From assembly GCA_037389465.1 (NCBI GenBank), contig JAZARR010000164.1:176501-240500 (forward strand): DNA of 64,000 nt, given 5' to 3'. The notes under the pieces are model-generated. The model did not search any database. It saw only the letters and a list, made by a program, of their open reading frames with translations, and was not told the DNA's origin. Position 1 is the stretch's first letter, and each line of letters begins with the position of its first letter. Origin of the DNA: Baylisascaris procyonis. Taxonomy: Eukaryota; Nematoda; Chromadorea; Rhabditida; Ascarididae. The position numbers were made by a program, and so were the translations under genes. Shown here piece after piece: positions 33,364 to 48,300 of the stretch.

Positions 33364-36300
33364 AAATCGGTTATAGGAAGATGTGCTTTCAGATGAATAA
33401 AATATTTATGGATGTTTCCTCTATTCGATTATTGAAGCTAAATGAAACACTGCAATCACATCATAGAATCACTGACCACATTTCAAATAGAATATTTTCC
33501 TCAATCGCATCAGAAATAGTCTTAAAAGAAAATTTCGGTTGCTTGTTTGGTAGAAAGAGTCCTCGTCGTCAATTTTCAGGGTAATGCTTTTTCATAAACG
33601 TTGAGAAGTGGGACATTTTTCAGTTATCAATATTACATTTTAAATTTTAGCAACGTTTATTTCTCGAACGTATTAGATCTTTAACCCTTTGAATTCATGG
33701 CTGTGAATAAAGCGATAATATTTTCAAAAATTCATTGGTCGAATAGGTTCAAGCATTCAAATAATGAAGACTGTCAAGTTTTTCAACAATTTTCGAGTCA
33801 AATTTTCGAGCGCACGATTCGTTTCAAAGCATTTGGCGGTGCTCTTTCACTTTCGCATAAAAAATCTTTTTACGTGCACATGTTCGTCGATGATGAGAGG
33901 GATAATGAGTCATCGGCCATTTCGTTCGCCTCTTTGCTTTCTGCCATTTCGCTTCTCTCGTTCATCCTTTAGTATCGAAAATATTTGTAGCCGAATATTT
34001 TTGCCTAGATCGTTATTGCTTTTTGTGTGTGAAGTTCATTGAAAAATTCATTAGGTTGTAAATCAAAGTCATAACCAATAAATCAGAAGTATTAATGAAA
34101 TAAATAAAAAATACGAATTGCAGTTGTGATTGCTTAAAATATTTTCTAAGAATTTTTTGTTCCTCTTACTAAGTTCTCTCATTTTTACACTTCCTAAATT
34201 CACATTATTATCGTCCGAATGATATTTTATTCCAGATTGAGAGAAAACTCCATAGATACGAAAAGATCAGTATCATTGACATAGGCCAAGTCAGGGACAT
34301 CTACTAAAAAATTCCCGTATGAAATGAGGAAGAGGGAAATAAATAAAGCGAGAAGGTTTTGTATTTCAGAATCGCCTAAAGTCTTCCGTTTGTTACTCTC
34401 ACTCGACTTGTTCCATCAACTCTCACTTCACTCCTTATTATGCTCTTTCTCAAAATTAACACACCGATACCGTTCTAGTGAGTGCCTCAGCACGTACCTA
34501 TTGATAGATCATCAGAAGAAATAACCGCTAATATTTTTTTAATCATAATTTACCTCTCATTGAGAGTGTTTAAAACGTAACGAGTTCATGATATTTTTAA
34601 CTTTTATTTTCACTGAAAATTGTTGACTTCTAATGAGTTTGAAATTCGTCGCAACAAGTCTGCGACTAAAATTTGGAAAACACACTGAGAATAATTTTCA
34701 TAGCGGAAATACACGATTTCATTCACATAGAAAAAGTTTTTAAAAATTGGTTCTGAAATTGATTTACACTTTTCTCATCATTGAAATATAAATTTGTACG
34801 TTGATCGCAGAAAGCGGTAGCAATTGATATATGGGAAATGGTGACTGAAATACAATGGTCTTAATTATTTGTTGCATTTGCGATGATATTCTTTCACCAT
34901 GAAATAATCTAAATGATCGAAATGGTCAACGAAATGGTTTTTTTTTATTGAATGGATATTAATCATAGAGATTGTAAAAACAAAAACAATCTAAAGGCCG
35001 GGAACGATCGTACAAGCAACTTTATTTTTCTTGAAATTTATGACTATTTAGGGTGAGAAAAATTCCTCTGCTGCTAATACCATAGAATACCAGATTTCCA
35101 CCGAATTGGGCAGTGCATTTATGCGGATTTAGTTTGCATGACTAGAACATTCTCTAGAATGATAAAGTTGGAATAACGCAACTATCCGCATGGTACCACA
35201 ATATCATAGCCCTGTAAGATGTTACAGCTGTCGTTACCACCCCCACAAAACACTCGTCTTCCATCGTTGTTACATTTATCATCCGGACGCTTCTGTGAGA
35301 TCCTGATGCCCATTACGACTGTCCTCGTTCCGTACATCCGTCACTGAGGTTAATAAAGGAAAAATTGCTGCTGTATTTCCACTTGAAACATTGCTTGTGT
35401 TTGAAAGATTTCATGCTTCACGTACTTCCCTTATCACTTGTACTATATCCAGTTATCAGTGTTCACCTAGAGAAGTAGTAATTTCTGTCCAATTTGGTGG
35501 TAGGATATGCTTGAAATGTTTTTGTTTTTTTTTTTTTTAATCTCTCGTCCATATGTCTTCTGAACTTGGGACCGCATTCTTTCACGTCTGTTGAAGAATG
35601 AGCAAGTTTGTTCCTTCCGAAGAACATGACGGAATTCCATTGAGAATTTTTTGAAACTCTAATGTTTACATTTTTTTACAGGTCTGATCGTATTTGAGCT
35701 TGCTGTGATATTAAAAAATTCATTCTTGAATTCTAATATCTAGCGATACACTTTGTAAGCACACTTAAACGGAATACTATCGACTTTTATCATTTGCCTT
35801 TTTCTTTTCGCAATGAGAAATTACATCGGTAATTTTTGACGCTTGCTGGTCTAGCATTTTTGACCTTTGCACTTGAATTCGATTCCCCTAATAAAGAAAC
35901 ATAATTTTGAAGGGTTCTCCACACCGGGTGAAAAAAAAATCGGATTATTTGCATACTATTTTATTCAGTACGTCAACTTCAAATGTATGTATAGAATATA
36001 TTTGACCAACTGGACGGTAAAGGTTGCCAGTTTCATTGCAGACGTTAGAAGAAGAAAGATGATTGTCTAAGCCATTGAAAAATATTTGACAGCTTTCCTA
36101 TAGCAATGAAAAATCATCCGAAGTATTATGGAGAAGTTTACTCTCATTGCACATTCTTTAGGAGAAATTGAAGTATAATCTAAATCATACAGTATATCAA
36201 GAAGGGAATGAAACATCCTGTTAACATCTGAGGAATTGGTTGCTCGAACCGGTTCGATCGCTGCAATTTTTATCTATCGGTTGATTCATCCGGCGAATGT

Positions 36301-39300
36301 TCAAAAATTTCATCAGTAAGTGTTGCGACCAATCATCAGTGATTTCTTAAACGACGAAACTCGAAGATAGCGAAATCGAAAAAGTTCAACTATTTGAATA
36401 TTGCGTGATGCCTATTTTATTTGGATTTTATAATAGATCACATAGAAAAACTTTCACTATAAAGAAAAGGATTTTTTGTCGAATGAATAAATTCGAGGTG
36501 ATATTCTCCTCATACGGACGTAATTTTGATCTCCATTAGCCAATTTCTAACTGTAAACTTAGTATTCAGAAATGTTGCTTAGTATCCAGCTGTTTCCTGG
36601 AAGACAATCATAATGAGAGAATTTTGGTGCAAAGAGGAGGTTTTTCTCAAGAACGACGCAGATCCTTCATTCAGTCAAAATCTCTGTAAAGGTTGCAATG
36701 TTTGTCCCCATTCATGCAATTGAAATACACTGTTTGAACAAAGTAACAGAGAAAGAAATTTTCTCCGAATATATTTTTGGAAGAAATTGTGTCCTTTTTC
36801 GTGAAAATGACACATCCAACCAAGAAAGTTGAATAATAGCGAAGTTGTTTTCTCGGGCGTAACTTTGAATATATTGATGGGTTATTTCATCATGATATTC
36901 ATCATCGTAGAGTGTCACTGTGTGCGTCGATTGGTGCCATCCTCATCGAATCACTTTTCGCTAAGTTGATAACGCCATATGGACACCACTTTCATAATTG
37001 TTTTCTCATTGCTGAATAAGCTTGCGATCGTATATTGACTATATGGTTCTATACTGTTACTTAATACTTTCATAATATAGTTAGTATCTGTGCTGTCAAA
37101 TGCCAATGCGTTCTAGATCTATAAGATTAAAAAAATGTGAGTTTTCATTTTAGATATAGCCTTTTTTTTCAGTGATCTCCTATATAACATTGCTTTTGCA
37201 GTTAATATTTGTATTATATTTTTTCTTCCCACTATGTTTTCTTTTCACGTTCAGGTCCTTAATGTTTTTGTTTTCTTTCTCTATTTCAGAGGACTCATCA
37301 AGGGCGGCAAATTTTACTCCATTTGGTATCAATATACCAAATTAAGTGGCATGTGGTAAATGCTTTCTAAATTCATAGTGGAAAAATATTCCATGCGCCG
37401 ATATGCAAAATGAAAGAAAGTACTCTCAAAGGTGTGAGTAATTTATATTTGCAGTTAAATGAAACGAAAGAAAGGCGATGATCAGACAAACGCTATATGA
37501 GAAGTGTTATCCGCAGGGATTGCAATGGGGATTACAGGGATTGTAGCGGAGTTGGCTGAATATGACCTCGAGACCTGCTTGCTCAGTACTTATAAACGTA
37601 TGTAGAGATGCCGATTAGGGGATGGAGAGAATTGAGGAAACCTCACCTTTTCTGCCCAGAGTATGTAACGTATCAAGTAGGCATGAATGCAACGACGTGC
37701 TGCTTTTATTTTCTTCGCCAGTCCAAGATTCCACTAGTTTCGATTAGGGGCACTAGAACAGAACTTGTGGGCTAAAAGGCCTAGAGGTTCTGAAAAGCAT
37801 AGCAGAATTGACCATAACTCATGGCGGTCACGTGTATCGCCAAGAAATCATTCGACCGCATCGTAATGATCTCTTTTCGTTGTGCTTTGCCGAAAGATGA
37901 GTAAGGTGCTTTGATGAAATCTTATTTGGACAAGAATGCCTTTTCTTTCTCATTATTTCTCCCCTTTGCCTTTCAACGTTATATTTATTTCATTAGGCCT
38001 CAACAATACACAAAACCTCAACCAGCTAAGTAGAACTATTAGCACTTAGTTAGACTCTAGCCTGAAATCCAGCTATCATTTCAAAGGTTTCACACACTGC
38101 AGAGGAATTGTTTCAATTCGTTTGGGGCATGTAGTCTAACTAACGCTATAGCAATTGTTTGCGCAGTTGTTTCATGTGCATTGATTGCACGACGTTAGTG
38201 GAAAGAAGAAGCGCAATTCTTAGCTCATTTAATAGTGTTCAATTGAGCGTTAAAATACTATCGTTTCTTACGCGATCGTCTGTTGCTCAATTACGCATGG
38301 AAACTTTTCCGATACGCTCGTCTTATTGCTTAATTATGCATCGAAACGATCCCATTCTCGTAATGTTGTTTTGAAATCGAGTCTTTGTCGTTCTAGTTCG
38401 AGTTCAGGTTGACGGTTACTTCAGTGTTTCTCAACATTTCACTTTATCTTTTCCTTTTATGAAGTGGGCTCATTCTTTTGTGGAATGGTATACTAGTTAT
38501 TTACTTCTACTTAGTGATTGAAATGTTGCTCTTATTAAATATTTGCAACGTTGGGCTGCTGGCTCCATTATACGGTATGTTTGAAATTATTTAGCAAATT
38601 TTTTCCGTGTTACAAATAACAACTAAAAATTATAATTTGTTGTTCGAGTATTATCTATTTAGCCTCAGTTATTATTGAGGCGTTAATTCATGATTCTGCA
38701 ATCATCTGATACAGTGTAAATTCCCAGAAAGTAGTATGGTGATTCTTTTTAATCAATGCACCGCTTCCACTATCTTCGCGGTATTATTTATCGGCAACTC
38801 CATTTAAATATTTTCTTCATTGTCCTGGGAAAATCATTAATTCTTAAGTATTTGTTGTCTTTTTTTTGCGCATCCTATGCATATAACCGATTTATGCATT
38901 TTTAAAGAAACCTATTGCATTTCCTACTGGAAACTTTCCCCTGCAACAATTATTACTTAGAAACAATGTTTGGTTGTTTGTTTTCTTAAACCAGGCAATG
39001 GCTCTATTTTTGAGAAAAACACCGCTTGAAATTTCCAAAGTAAAATTTTTTCTCAATTGCACGTTCATTTCTAATAACCAACACCACCAACCGATATCGA
39101 TCTTTTCGTATGAAATTTTAATTTTCTCTGCAAAATTATCTGTTGTTATTCGAGATATTTTCGTTGATGTTTTCGATATGCTATCATATTGTATAAAAAA
39201 TTGCCCAAATCGGTTACTTTATTTTTATCCACCAGTTGGTTTAATTGATGCATGGTGAAGGAAGAGTCATCCAAAACACTTTGTTGAGTCTGATTTGAGC

Positions 39301-42300
39301 CAAATTTACGTAAGATAGTTGAGAGTAAAAAATGGAGTGGCGTAAGTGATAGAATTTCGTAGGTTGATAAATTCATTGAATTATATCGGTTATTTTTAGA
39401 CTTTGATTTTTTAACAAAATACTTCTTACTCTTCATAAAGAGCATCTCTTTTTTGCATCGCTTGAACGTATAATACGTTTCGGCCAGTCAATTTTGTCGA
39501 CAAACATATCTCATAAGGTGTGCAAAAATGAGACAGAATTTCGTTGAACTTTTCTCTAGGGAGTATTTCGATTCTTTTTGATCGATTCATTGCGTTTCAT
39601 TGCTCACAGTTTTCTTGCAGTGATTGACCAGATTGGTTCCCTGCGTATTTACGGCTTTTAATAACGATAACTATGATTGTATATATCCTATACAATCGAA
39701 TTCAAGCCACTTCCTTTCACTACAGCAGAACCCTCCAATTCTATCAGCTCATTGAAATGCGACATCGCGCAATTCCTGCTGCCTTCTCGCTTTAACAAAT
39801 TTAGTACTCTTCTCAAATATGGATTTCCCGCTGGGGACATCTTTTACTCTGAATTCTCAGTTCCCCTCTAATTTAACACCTATCGGCTAGAGGTGGGAAT
39901 TCACAGTCTTCTTTTGAATTCATTCTCATTCCCCCGATTAGCATCTCTTATAAGCTGCAATGTTATACAGCTCGGATGTTCAGTTTAACGGTTGAGAACA
40001 TATGTATAACCTGATGTCCTCACATGCTTATGAATGCATAATTCTTTTTGATATCTTGTTTTTTTGCTTTCTTCTCCCATTCATCCATGATTTCTTTCAT
40101 CCTTCTTCCTCTTTCATTCTCAACAACCTTTTCATTTCTTTGCAGGTAGTGAACGTTTCTGATGGTCAGTGAATCTTACACATATAGCCGCACTAAATCC
40201 ACCATACAATTACTTGTCTTTTGAATGGCTCTGAGTAAATTTGTTGTTGTAAAGAGTGGTTAGAAATTTTTGTTTATGCTTCCTACCATAATCAATAGCC
40301 TTATGCAGGAGGCAATTATGAAGCCGATAGCCGTCACGAAATAGCAGAGAATGAACAAATACTGTTAGGAGTAAGAATTATAACGTCAATCGCGCAGCAT
40401 TCGTTGCTCAGCTGCAGTCAGTAAGCACCGTAACTGTTTGCATTCTCTAAGCTTCAGCCCTGTTACTGAGGAAATCTTAAAATTTTTTTTTCCAAAAACA
40501 TCACTGCAGTTCTTGTAGTGAATGGTAGACATCTTTTAATGCGTGAAGTCTCTGTGATCATCTTGGATGTTACACCATAGTCAGGTTGATAGTATGTTAC
40601 GTTGGAAATTTGTTGGTTCAGAGTTCGAATCACAACTTCATCGAGTTACATTCATATGATAATCTACCAGCATTATTTGCTATCACACGAAGAACTGTAA
40701 CAGATTTAAGAGATATTTCTACGAGCCATTTAGCTGATCCGAATAAACCGATTGGACTGTTCGCGTAGTCAGATAATTCACTTCGGCGCTTAGAACTCTT
40801 TACACATTACCCTTAAATTTTGTTTGCATTTTTGTGGGAAGTTGTCGTACAATTCACCTATTTACTTTCTTGAAGAAGAATTATGGTGTTTGAAGTTTTT
40901 TCAACAATGCTTCCGAATCGGAATTATAGGAGCTTCAACTTGCAGGAAATCTAATGCAAAGAACTCATCCTTTACCAGAATTGAAAAATCGCTCATATTT
41001 TAATAACGATTAATTTCTTCTAGCACAACAAAGAGACCACCCAAGCAGCTCTCTAAAAGCGCTTAGAAACCCACAACATTTCTCTCCAACTATCGCTAAT
41101 TAAAAACTTGTCAGAGATCTCTTTTCACTTCAAGAAATTAAATGTCATATATGGTCTGGTTTTGGTGATCTGCAAATTATGATCCTTAGTAACCTGTCAA
41201 GTTGACTCGAAGAACGCCGATGGCGCCGAAGAATTTTGCGTTTTTGAATAATGCTGCTCTCAAAAATTGTAAAGTTCTCAACACTCTGCAGCTCTTGTTT
41301 ATCTTTTGAATGCGTCTCGCTTCCCTTAAATCCACAAATTTAGAATCAGCTCTCCCCCGCCCTCTTTAATTGACAGAAGAGAAGAGAGGGGTTCGAACAG
41401 CTTTTAAGTTCCGCGGAAATATTGTCTCAAAGAACACTTTTTTAGGACCTTCTACAGGAAGGCTATCGAATTTGCGACCATAGATTTTATGCACAACTTC
41501 CTATTTTGTGATATTCTGTGGCTGAATGTGAAAACAGTTTCATTGTATGTTGCAAGCTTTTTGCATGGGTTCATGTATCGTGAAGAAAACGTTTATAGCG
41601 TCGTATATTTTCTTCGTTAAACACACCTTTAAAAACCGCACGATTATTCCAGGTGCATTCATTTTGATTAGAAAGGAACCGATTGGACTTTCGTATCCCT
41701 TTACAACTGAAATCGAGTTTAAGTGAATCTCACTAACGACGACGTTCGCGTCAAACCCATTAAAGGTTAGCATTTCTATTTTTCGCAATATTTCTCCAAT
41801 TTCATGCTGCCGTATTGGGAAATGTTGTTGAAAAATACCTTTCTCTTTAGCTGTATATTTCCTTTATATATGATTTCAATGTGATCATTATTGTTGCAAT
41901 ATGCGTGTAGTCTACGCAAGGCGTTATGAATATTTTCATGGAGAAATCTGCATAATTCTTTATGAAACAAATACGCTATGATAATTGCTGCATTCTGAAA
42001 AGCATTATGAGGAAGAGATTTGGCAACGACACTACAGTGGTGATGGTGTCATTGGTATGTCAGATGGCTGCCTTGGGGTGCACTTAAAAGCCTCGCTTTG
42101 ACATTCGCACTTATAAGTACACGTTGCGCACATCTGGCATTCTATGGAGCGTTTGATGCATCATTGATGGAGATTAGTGATTCTATGTGTAAAATAATTT
42201 TTATGCGCATATGTCGTGGATAGTTTCCAAATGAACCATCAGGAAAATGGAGAGAGTGGCAATGAGCTGTCTATATCATTGAACTCTTCGACGACTCCGT

Positions 42301-45300
42301 AGGGAAATTTCAAAAATTCTATCACGGCAAGAATAAGCAGTTCAATATAGCAACACAGCATCGCTGATAACATCTCGTCTCATTCACAGGTTTTCTTCTC
42401 TAGGTGAATAATTGCTATTATATATAAGTGCTAAAATTGAAGTATATGTAAAAGAATACACTATTCGCAGTCGTTGTGGAATAACCGTAGTGATGCTTTG
42501 CAGTGCATTCTTCACGACGTTTTTTTGGTGACTGCTTCTTCGATAAGAGGCTTTTGCGGTTGTTTGAAGTCGTGCGTGCTTGAACGACATAGCGATCGAT
42601 GCATGTATTGTTTTAAGAAGTGAACACCATTATTGTTGACATCGCTGGCATATTTTTACTAGTGCTTATCGTATTTTAAATCATTGTTAGTTGTTATTTA
42701 GAAAGCAACCGGGAATACGGCGTTTTCATTCATATTGAAATGTTCCAAAATGTTGCATCAATCAATGAAAGTTTCATTTTGCTTCCCATAGATTATGAAT
42801 CTGCATAGGGTAGGCAATAATTTGAGATTTGCACACTCACATTAAGAGGTGCTTGTTATTTGTAGCTGCTAATGTGTTTGCATCAAGCAGTATTAAACAT
42901 ATCGGTACAATTTACGCTATTATCAGCCTATCACCTAATATAACAGGCACCTCACGTTACATTGGAATTACTCAGCATGTACTCTATGGCATTTACTACT
43001 ATCAGATATCCTTCTCAGTAGGTAAATAGAGAACTGTTGAGACTATATTTCAATGAGCATAAGTTTTGGTTGATATGAAAGCTAGCAAACACCACAAATC
43101 CTCAAGTGAAACTGAAATATTATAAATATTGTCACAACTTTACAGGTTTTATTTGGAGGATTGGATAATGTTGCCCTAAGTTTTGATTAGATGTTGCAGC
43201 AATATATGATGCTTCACAGATGTGGAGGAAAAGAAATTGTTGGAACTTTTTCAGCCTTTCTGATGAATTATTGATGACCTTGAGGGGGTTGTCTTCTTCA
43301 TTTGAAAAAGGTTACTCGATGGGTGATTTTTGAGCTTTATTTGAAAGGAATGTCGCTATAATTTGATATTACTGTAGTCATATTACACCTGTATTGTATG
43401 AAACTATCTATTTGTTTGATTACAGACATCCTCTAAGACAGACAGTGAACATTAGTAACGCAATATTCACCTACTGAGAGCGCGCTCGTGAAAACGGGTA
43501 ACGAGGAACGATTGTCTACAAGAACCCTCCCTCTCCCAATTAAACCCCGCTTCTTTAGTAGAGCTTATATTCTCGAAACCCTCCAGGTGTTCGCTTGAAA
43601 AAATAAGGTGACATCAACATTCTTCAATCAACTGCTATTTTAAACTCGTGCACAATATTTAAATGCTACCTGTAAGGCGGTGGAAGGAGATGAATAAATC
43701 CACAAAAGATACAAGACAGCTGTTAAAAATAGGGGTCCTCCTTACAGATAGGGATAGAAACCCATGAGCATGCATTGCAGCTGATGCATTCAGTGGTCCG
43801 CTGATATACTCAATCGTCTACCGAAGGTATAGCGGATGCGGCAGGTGGTCTTTGGAACCGTTTGAAGAGGACGCCATTGAAGGGGAGGAAAAGCCGTTGT
43901 AATGAAGTTAATTAAAATATTGGCATCAGTTGTTTAGGCAGGAAAGTATTATCAACTTTTGCCGTGCTTGCAATTTCTCTAAGTTTTCCCCACTGAATAC
44001 AACGTTAACTTGAGTGCTGACCGTGACACAGCTACTAAAACATGTAGAATAATAAGCTTATCTAATAGATTTCAATATACAGCAGATGCATTTTAAATTA
44101 AAAAGTGATGGAAGGCGGTCGGTCAGGTGGCTTTGCCGGTGGCTTGGTGCTCATTTTTTCATGTTTTCATCGATTGCCCAGCAATCTATGGCCCATTGAA
44201 TTTTTCTTGTCTCGTGCCTAAGTGGTGTCTATCGATCATTCGCAGCTGAAAAAAAAAGACTTTGCCGCATCATCTTCAGGCAACTTTTTCTCTTCTGCGA
44301 ACGGTTTTGAATGTTTTTGAGATTCGTTTACATTTCGGTAGCGATTAACGGATAAGGGAAGCGGACTCTTAGAAAACAGTCTTTGGAATTTGTGAAAATA
44401 ATCTGCCAAATTTTTTCGATGCTTCGGAAGTTTCAACGCAGATTTTACAAATTCGGAGATTATGAGAAATTTTAGAATAAGAGAAATTTTAAAAAATCGC
44501 TTTGTAGCTCTTAGTGCCACTATTTATACATCGGTCATTTATTCGGCATGTAGTCGATTTTTCATCCCTATGACTTCACCTCCTATATATCTCTTTCTAT
44601 TCTTGTTGCTTTTCCTCCTCCTTCCAGAATAACGAAACAGAGAAATTAAGCAGTCGAGTGTAAAGGATTTTCTGTTGATATGCTGCACCATTGCAACCTG
44701 CAGCCGAAGTTCGCTTCATTCCTGTGCTGCGTCGTTCACCGCTTCAGTTCCCTGTTTTATGTCTCGTTTACCTTCTTTTCTCTTTCCACAAAATTTCAAC
44801 TTGAAGTTAAGCTACTTGCAGTTTGCCTACAATTAACCCGTCTTTTACCTCCCGTACACCTTTTTGCACACTTACTGCTTCTGTTGATTAAAACTTTTCA
44901 ATCCAACAAATCCTGATGTATAAAAACTTGTGTTGAAAAGCTGCATAAACTTTCGGTTTCTCATTAAACTTTTAGAATTTATTTTATTTGTTTTCTGATG
45001 TTTCTGTGATATGCACTTTTCCTTTTTTCAACACTTGAATTCCTTGGTATTCATGAAAGACACAATTGCTGTCTTCCTTCAAAGTGTTTAGCTTTTGTTT
45101 ATCAGCTTTCTTTTTTCGATATACAATCTGCAATAGTGACGGCACATCTACCGTTCAGCTTATCGCATATCTACCGTTAAGTTTAATTTAGTAAGGAATA
45201 AACTGATTACTTATAAATTTTCCACTTTCATTTCATATTTGTTTAGATTACTGATTTCAGAAGTCTTAACATACTCAAGAGCCCATTCTGCATTTATGAC

Positions 45301-48300
45301 GGATGGGAAAAAAATATGTACGCAAGCAGTTACAGCTCATGATTGATTGTTTGGTTAAATATATTTGTTACTTAGATAAATATATAGATCTCACAGCAAT
45401 CTAGAAGACATCCTTCTGCGAGTGGAGGATTCGTCTTCCAAGTCCGCAAACATTATTTAATTTATAGTGTTTGTTTTACACGGCGTTTGATTGGAATTAC
45501 TTCCGACAATATCTTATGAACAGTCGCCTATTTTTTTATCGAGAAATGAAGCTATTGTACTGTGATGTGAAAAAAATCAATTAACAGTTGAGCACAATAA
45601 GGCACTCAATAAATCAATAACATTTTCTATTTTTATACTGATTATGGAAAAATTTAGCAATTGATCAAATGCTAGAATAATTTTTTAAATCTCTAGCATC
45701 GATCTCATAAATCTTTTTCTTATTGTTTCTCTTAACAGATATATCTGTTTGATATTCCTCACACTGACTAATTAATTGATATCGTATAACCTCAAAAAAA
45801 AAAAGTTTTCCTTTTTTACAATTTTTTGTTTTAATTCTACTTCGTTGACTATCCTATACTCTCGTGACGCTGGGATGTATGTGATTGGATGCCTTCTAGA
45901 CATTTATTTACTGTTGGTGACGGCTTCTTTGTTTAATATGAGGCGATAGAACAACTTGTTCGATTTTTTGCCTCAAAAAAGCATGTAATTTCGCATTTCT
46001 TTTCTACATTTTTTCTCTTTTAGATTGAAGAAAAAGATTTCTAATGGCTGCCTCAAGAATGAGATTCCATCCAACGCAAAACATTTTTCTGTCTGTGGAA
46101 TTTTTTGTCTTTGTCAATAACGCAACAAAAGCAGTGAAATCCACATCGATTTTCCCAGCGGATTTCTTGCATTGTGGAATGTGCTCCTAAGTCTTACTAA
46201 AGCATAAGCCGAGGAAGAAATATTTTTCTAAATGTTCAACACTCTACCATTTGCTGCTTTCTTGTTTGATTGTTGAATAAATTTTTGCACTTTTTAAAAC
46301 TGAATCCATTTCATTCTATATGGGGCTTCTATTGTTGTGCTAATTCGGTGAAAATTATCAGACTGCAAATATATAAATTAACAGATCGTCGGGCAATTTT
46401 ATTTGCTTTTGTTAATTGCAAACATAAATATTTATTGACCTGAACTCCTCTTACTGCTTCTCTCATCTTCATGCTTCATCCAACTTTAACAGGGTCTGAG
46501 TGCTTGTCATTGCTAGGTTTTGTTCGATTGATTGTTTTGTTTTTGTTTTTGTTTTTTTTTTGTTGGTTTTTTTCGATAAATGGAATATAAACAGCATTCG
46601 GCTATTTATGAATGTGAATGAGAATGTCTCCAATAACCGACAGTTGAGATTATTAGTTTTTCCGCGAAGCGATAATATTTACTGATGGGCTGATAAAAGC
46701 TTATAGGAGGGTTTTCATTTTTATCTAGACGCTTCTAACACAACGGCTTGAAGGTGATTTAAATTCAAATCATTTTCCAGTACACACTAAACTGAAATGC
46801 AATTGGCGAGTATATTTGATCGGTTGAGTGATAATTGTTGGCCGTATTTATGGCCTTATTGCACGAAGTGAGACTGGAATGTGAGCGGCATTAAAAATGT
46901 TATAGTCCATTCCAGCTTCAGAGGACAGCATGTGACCATCGTCACGAAACTAGAGCCAATATGGTGTTGGCTTGGAAAGTCTCATCTAGCGAAACACACA
47001 ATCGATTTGCACTGCTAGCGTTAACACGAATTTTTTCGCACATGCTTACTTGCCTTCTTTCCGTGCCGCTAACTTTTCCGTTTCGCTTCTCTTGTAGACA
47101 CTTGTGACCTTTCTAGAAGAGATGCCAAAATTTTAAACTGTTAAAATCGCAGAATAGCATGCCAAAATTATGAGGGAGAGTGTTTGTCATACGTAGATTA
47201 CTGAAGACAGAAAAGGGCATAATATATTGTGCACGAATGAGGCGCGAAATGCAAGTTACGTTCCACATTATAAAAGAAAGTATCTCTAGTATGAGGCATC
47301 CATCAATCTTGTGAGGCTATGAAATTTATCTCATTCTATATTGAAATTAGTGGACACCGTGGAGAATACCATCATTTGTTAGCTGCTGAGAAGTTCTGCT
47401 GAGAAGCGCTTTTACATATATTAGCGTATCCATCAGAAGGTTATCTTCTCCTACCTTCCATATACCTCCGTTCCTGTTATGCGTGCAACTTCTCATCTCT
47501 TATTAGTCAGCTAACTATGCCTCACTTTCAGCGTTTGTAGTCTCGCCTCACTACTTTGTTATCGGAAGTGTTCTATTCGTTAGAATTGACGTGGTAGGAA
47601 TTCTCGGCATAAATAGTTGAAAATCGAAAAAGCAATTCTTCATTATTTGTAGTGATTGATTCCTCCAAATATCGTTTTAGACGGTTCCCAAGTGTTGCAT
47701 TTGCAAAGTATGTTCTATAAATTCTCTATACATATGTGTGCGTCTTTGCGTCTCTAATAGTTTTAGCTCAGGAGTGAGCGATGTAATACAAAATTTGTTG
47801 GATATAATGTGCACCCTACGAAAACTTTCTATACCAGTCTTTCGCCCTCACCTTTCTAATTCGAACTGTGTCAGACATATTTAAGTGTAGAAGAAAATTT
47901 GCTTGTATTTTGTAACGATCGACTTGCAGAAAAAATCGTCTATAGAAAAAATCATACTATTAGCCCAACCTATAGGGTTGGTCAAAACATGACCACAATA
48001 TTTCACGTGTTTTAGTTTCTGTTGGTATGTTGAAAAATTCGTCGGTCAGGTGAGCATGGTGTAAATGCGCAGGTGCTTCCGGCTCCTTTGACACGCTTCC
48101 TCACTTCTTTTATTATTCGGTTCGAACAAAACCTCTCTGCTTAGAGGATTGAAAGGATATATTCTACCGACCGTTGTTCTATAGAACTTCGAGCATTTCG
48201 CCGTTGCTTCTAGCATCTCTCAAGGCTTGGCGACTATTTTGCAGTCGGCTTGCAATAACAGATGGACTTGCCTTGGAGAAATTTTTTTTTTGCGTTTAAA

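Noticed and set aside
36712..36918. 68-codon minus-strand frame with mixed charged composition
   Set aside because: No splice sites, no neighbours and a length common by chance.
40600..40660. AGTTCGAATCA resembling a tRNA B box
   Set aside because: No T-stem, anticodon arm or acceptor stem can be drawn around it.
47965..48010. CCCAACCTATAGGGTTGGTC, reminiscent of mariner terminal repeats
   Set aside because: Only a 6-bp inverted repeat; no second terminus or transposase was seen nearby.
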